Made by a program: the position numbers and the translations under genes
Notes under the pieces: model-generated
Seen by the model: only the letters and a program-made list of their open reading frames with translations
The model's database searches: none
What the model was told of the DNA's origin: nothing
Shown here: piece by piece, positions 59,831 to 64,000 of the stretch
How the letters are laid out: each line of letters starts with the position of its first letter
How positions within the stretch are numbered: position 1 is the first letter of the stretch
DNA from: Taeniopygia guttata
Lineage: Eukaryota; Chordata; Aves; Passeriformes; Estrildidae
Reading direction: 5' to 3'
Length of the DNA: 64,000 nucleotides
Assembly (NCBI RefSeq): GCF_048771995.1
Contig: NC_133032.1
Span: forward strand, 30,631,001-30,695,000

Positions 59831-60184
59831 ACATAAATCAGCATTAAACCCATTCCCCCCTCTGATCCCCGGTGCCACCATCTATTACTCCCCCAGTGCG
59901 TTTTCTATCACCTTTTGTTAGAATTACACAGCCGGAAACTTAATTTATCCCAAGCTTTAAAGACAAATAAACCCCGCAGGCCGGTGGCCCAGCGATATGC
60001 CTGTTTACTCGCGCGATCCGTAGATTATTATGAATTGTTGTGATTTTCAAGCTGCTGGTGGTTTAAATACCTTCTCGGCTACTCTTCCCGGCTGGAATTA
60101 AAAAAAAATTCCACTCGCTCTTCCCGAGCAAGGGCCAAGGAGCAGGAGAGCATCTCACTTGAGCTGGGATTTATTTACTTTTGC

Positions 60185-60210
60185 TATTATTGTTATTATT
60201 ATTATTATTG
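60185..60210 (+). repeat. (ATT)n microsatellite
   Basis: An interrupted ATT repeat in an AT-rich part of the right-hand CpG cluster. Confidence 0.75.
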
Positions 60211-60699
60211 AAATTTGGAACGAGCGAGGTTTTCAATTGCTGAAATAATTGCCTGGGAGAAAGGTTGCTTAATCTGTTCATACATTATTGACTCGGGCTC
60301 CAATATTTGGCTTGCTGCTTTTTATCGCAAGAAGATCACGTACGAGAGTCTTTTGCATAACAATTTTTAAAGAGGACACATCCTTATATCAAAAGTGGAC
60401 GTGACTTGAATTTTGCCTACGTTTGTCCCTAAAATGACCCAATTCCGGTTACTGCCACTGGGCAGCAGTAACATCATTTCTCCAGGCAATAGACTTATTC
60501 TGCTTTACTCTCTGCCCCTTTCCCTGTTCCCCACCCCCAAGCCAACACGTACTTTTAAAGCTGATTATTTTGTCTCGCTGCATTTTAGCACTACACACAC
60601 TGTTTTCTCTCCCTGGGAACGGATGAGCAGAGAGGAGCAAACCCAGCTCGTAGGAGCCACACGGATAATTAAAGCCGAAAGTTCCCAGGCAAGGCAGAA

Positions 60700-62420
60700 A
60701 TAGTGCCTTCAACGAAATTCTGCCGTGAGCCGCCGCAGAGAGAGCCCAGCGCCGGTGCCAGCGCCTCCAACCACCTCCTCGAGCATCATTTCCCCGATGA
60801 GGATCAAAAGAGCCCCCCTCTCCCCTGCTTTTTCCAATCGAAATGATGCTGCTTCCCAGCCACACTGGTCAAGTTAGTTCCGGAACAAAGGATGACAAAA
60901 ACACAAAGGATTCTCTTCCCCCCACCACCTCCCCTTTCTCCCCTTCTCAACTTCCCCGGTGCCTGCACACCGGCCCGGGGCAGGCCGGGACCCTCCCAGC
61001 CGGTGTCGCCTCCAGGGTCCGGGGCCCGTCTCGCAGCCACGGCCCGGCCGTGGGGGTGCGAAGTGACAGAAGGGGGAGCGAAATATTGTGGAGATGGGCA
61101 CGGGGCTCCGTTCCTCTCCAAAGCACTGACGGGGAGAGAGCCCTGAGCTGCCTGCCGACCGGAAGGGGAGAATTGGTGACATTCATGTCCCCCGACACCA
61201 ATGCTGTCGTTCGGACCTTGGGGTAAAAAACCTAAAGAACAGCAGCTCTTTGCAGGAGAACCCCAGCTATCCCTGCAGGCAGCGCTTGGGGAGGGGTGTG
61301 CACCTGAGAGCCGAGGAGAGGACTCCGTGAGGGACCATTCCTCCACGCCAGGAGTTGAGCAAACTTTCCACGGCGGCGGCCCCTTTGCTCCCGGGCAGGG
61401 GACGGGCGCGGGGTTGGCAGGAGGAGCCCCTCGGGCAGAAGGGGAAGCCGGGGAGTAGTGGTGGAGGGAAGGTTGTGCCCGTGTACAATCTCCGAGCTAA
61501 CAGCTACAGCCATTTGCACACGCGTGTGTGCGAGGCAATGTTCCCCCACACGCCCGCTGCACACGCGTTCGGATGCACAAATACACTCGCAAACCTTCGC
61601 AGGCAAATACAGAGAGTGCAGAAGGGCTGAGAGACACGGCGGGGCTGCGCGGAGCGGGACGCAGACAGCCCCTGCCCCTACAGCCGTGGCAGGACAGCGG
61701 GTGGGCGGCGTGGGCGCCAGTCCCGCGTGCGCCCCTTTGTCACCCAAATCTCCCGAATTCGGTGAAGGGAAAAGCTTTACTCCCACGAAGAGGCGGCCCT
61801 ATACCCACTAGAGCTGGGAAAGGTCTCGGGGGTGTCGTTCCCAGCGGGGGGATCCGGCACCCTGATCGGGCAGGGAGCCCCCCTCCCCGGGCGAGGACTC
61901 CCCCTCCGCCCGCCGCAGCCCCCGGAGCCGCCCGGCCCCGGCCCCGCCGCCTCCCGCGGGCTCGGGCGGACAAAGTTTCCCCGTCTCTTCCCTGGGCTCC
62001 ACGGCTCCCGGAGCCGAGAGGGAAGCAGGGCGAGACATAGGTGGGAAGAGCCGGAGGAAATTGAAAACATATTTTAAAATGTAAACGGGTCCGAGCCAGC
62101 CCGACCGGGTGTGCCGGTGACTAAGAGCACGGCGGGACCGGGACCGGGACCGGGACCGGCAAAGCAGAGGCGGGTGGGGACCCCAAACCCTCCACGAACT
62201 TTCAGCCCCTATTGGCAACGCCTTTAGCGAAGGGACAGGGGTATCTGTCCCGAAGTGGAGTGAAGCAGCGCTCAGAAACATCCACTGTAACTTAAAGCAG
62301 ATTGTCGGGGAGCAGCCGGGGCCGGAGGCAGCGCCGGAGCCGCGGCTGCCCTCCTCGGATCCTGCCCCGGCCGGCGAGCGAGGAACATCTCCGGGAGCTG
62401 GCACTTCTTAAACAGCCCAT
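60700..62420. promoter_or_regulatory. CpG island B
   Basis: This is the longest CpG-dense stretch in the window, with GC-rich blocks at about 60950-61480 and 61620-62420. Frames of up to 198 codons exist on both strands but resemble no family I know and overlap one another. No homeobox or engrailed motif was found. Confidence 0.55.
62134..62159 (+). repeat. (GGGACC)4 repeat, G-quadruplex type
   Basis: Four GGG runs separated by ACC in a CpG island. This is the same hexamer as at 22.9 kb. Confidence 0.85.
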
Positions 62421-62541
62421 CCAGGTGACTTGGGCAGCTCGCAGCGAGGTAGGGTGGGCTGCAGATGTGGGTGGGAGGCGGGAGGGGGCTTGGGAAGCAA
62501 ATGGGAAGGGGTTTGCAGCCAGGCCACTGGAAAGCTTTTGA

Positions 62542-63179
62542 CCTTTTCTTTTCTTTTCTTTTCTTTTCTTTTCTTTTCTTTTCTTTTCTTTTCTTTTCTT
62601 TTCTTTTCCTTTTTAATCTTCTTTTCTTTTTTCTTCTTTTCTTTTCCTTTTCTTTTAAATTTTCTTTTCTTTCCTTTTCCTTTCTTTCCTATTCTTTCCT
62701 CTTCTTTCCTTTTCTCTTCCCTTTCCTCGTCTTTCCCCCTTTTCCCTTATTTTCTTTTTTCCCCTCTTCTATTATTTTCTTTATTTTTCCTCTTATTTTG
62801 TCTTTTCCCCCTTTTGTTTCCTTTTCTTTTTCCCCCTCTTTCTTATTTTCTTCATTTTTCCCGTCTATTTTTCTCGGGTTTTAATGCACCTTCTTGTTTT
62901 TTCTACCTTTTCAGGTTTCTTGACTTCTTTTCTTTTCTTTTCTTTTCTTTTCTTTTCTTTTCTTTTCTTTTCTTTTCTTTTCTTTTCTTTTCTTTTCTTT
63001 TCTTTTCTTTTTTCTTTTCTTTTTTCTTTTCATTTTTTATTGTCCTTTTCTGTAAATTTTTAGTTTGTTTTTTCTTTTCCTGATTAATTTTTCTTTTCAT
63101 TTTTCTTTTCACTTTCATTTCCCCTTTTTCTTTCCGCTTTTGTCTTATCTTTCCGTTCTTTTTTATTCCTTTTTTTTTT
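62542..63179. repeat. (CTTTT)n microsatellite and long polypyrimidine tract
   Basis: A near-pure (CTTTT)n block at 62543-62608 (about 13 units) and another at about 62926-63031 (about 21 units) flank 300 bp of irregular T/C sequence with only scattered purines. A further T/C-rich part runs to about 63179. The complementary strand is purine-only over long stretches. All open frames here are repeat artefacts. Confidence 0.92.
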
Positions 63180-63419
63180 TTTCTTGTAGGAAAAGAAACA
63201 AACCAATAATATCACTAAGAATAAGAAAGATAGTTTTCTCTTCTCCCTTCAGAAACTTCTGCTGGGTGTTTTCGCTTCCATCCCACTTCGGAAGGGAGCA
63301 CAGACAATGAAGTAAATAAAATTAAATCTTTACTACAGTTCCCCGTGACTTGAGAGCCGGGCTGCATTGCTGGGGTGGGGGTGGTCCTGGATGTAATTGA
63401 TTCATAACTCCACACCAGG

Positions 63420-63560
63420 ACACCAGGGCACAACATCCGCGGCTCCCCGGGAACATCTCGGGGGAGCGGGGCGGCCGCGCTGCCCGCCCGGCCCGGGGTG
63501 CGGGGCTGCAGCTCCGGCCGGGTCTCCCCGCAGCTCGGCCCTCCTTTCCATAAAAAACAT
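63420..63560. promoter_or_regulatory. CpG island C
   Basis: A short GC-dense block with GGGGCGGCCGCGCTGCCCGC, just right of the pyrimidine tract. No coding sequence recognised. Confidence 0.5.
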
Positions 63561-64000
63561 CCCTTCCTCTCTCCCCACTCCCCGCATTGCTACCAGGAGA
63601 GATTTTGACTCTCAGAGACATAAACCTGTGCCCCGAAAAAAGTTTCGAGCGGAGCTGCCTCCAATACCTATTTACCAACGAATTACACCGCTATTATTGC
63701 TTTCAATGAAGACTGAATCCCCAAGCGATAATTGAATTAGTCTATTGAAGAGACTGTCAGGTACAATGACGTGGTATATCCCGCGCCTTTCCCAGGGTCT
63801 ATAGGCTTTGGGGACCCGGAATGTATAGTCTGACCTTACAGCTCATAATAATAATGCTGCACTTGTAGCAGAAATCTATTCGTATTCACTTTTAACAAAA
63901 CCTCTGGTCAGCCAGTCCCTGTAGGAAGGATGAAATCTATTGTATTAGAACAACTCATTTATGTCCTTCAGCAAAGGCCCCAATGAGATCTGATCTAGAC
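63561..64000. other. AT-rich repeat-free right edge
   Basis: Contains homeodomain-type TAAT/ATTA cores (GATAATTGAATTAG at about 63728) and no coding sequence. It may be regulatory, but this is only suggested by composition. Confidence 0.35.

Noticed and set aside
60804..61346. 180-codon minus-strand frame
   Set aside because: No recognised domain and GC-rich CpG island composition.
61808..62404. 198-codon minus-strand frame, and other long frames in island B
   Set aside because: Composition-driven and mutually overlapping on both strands, with no recognised domain or splice structure.
62430..63083. 217-codon Phe/Leu/Ser-rich frame
   Set aside because: Translation of the (CTTTT)n pyrimidine tract. 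No complex sequence.
59400..64000. EN1 first exon inside the CpG cluster
   Set aside because: I looked for engrailed homology and homeodomain coding sequence in the frames and saw none. EN1 is only inferred to lie beyond the window.
1..64000. tRNA, rRNA, CRISPR array or prokaryotic operon
   Set aside because: No such structure found. CR1 elements, spliced exons and base composition show vertebrate nuclear DNA.

Overview
This window is avian nuclear DNA, most likely from a passerine. It carries several 5'-truncated CR1 LINE fragments with the typical bird 3' ends (runs like ATTCTATGATTCTATG) and one apparent solo endogenous-retrovirus LTR of a type I recall from songbirds. The species cannot be fixed from the sequence alone.

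The only protein-coding gene I can support is a complete, apparently intact MARCO gene (macrophage receptor with collagenous structure, a class A scavenger receptor). It lies on the minus strand at 33027-24039. I traced 15 coding exons by hand. Every intron has GT...AG ends and sits in phase 1, and together the exons encode 480 residues plus a stop. Domain order is a cytoplasmic tail, one transmembrane helix, a spacer with two N-glycosylation sequons, 76 uninterrupted Gly-X-Y triplets and a six-cysteine SRCR domain. A TATA box, a PU.1-like site and a 3' AATAAA cluster mark plausible gene ends.

Layout. 1-22.6 kb is gene-free non-coding DNA with CR1 fragments and one small CpG-rich patch near 12.8-13.1 kb. 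22.7-23.1 kb is an extremely GC-rich island containing a perfect palindrome with 49-bp arms. 23.2-33.2 kb is MARCO. 33.2-59.4 kb is gene-free, with CR1 fragments, a solo LTR near 51.5-52.1 kb and small CpG-rich patches at 49.5 and 51.0 kb. 59.4-63.6 kb is a cluster of CpG islands holding a 17-bp minisatellite, a G-quadruplex-type repeat and about 640 bp of nearly pure pyrimidine (CTTTT)n sequence.

In mammals MARCO lies next to the developmental homeobox gene EN1, and the two are divergently transcribed. By that synteny EN1 would lie to the right of this window on the plus strand, and the right-hand CpG cluster would be its upstream regulatory domain. I see no engrailed coding sequence inside the window, so this is inference. 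I found no tRNA, rRNA, CRISPR array, operon or other prokaryotic feature, and no undescribed multi-gene system. The most unusual signals are the GC palindrome and the gene-less CpG cluster.
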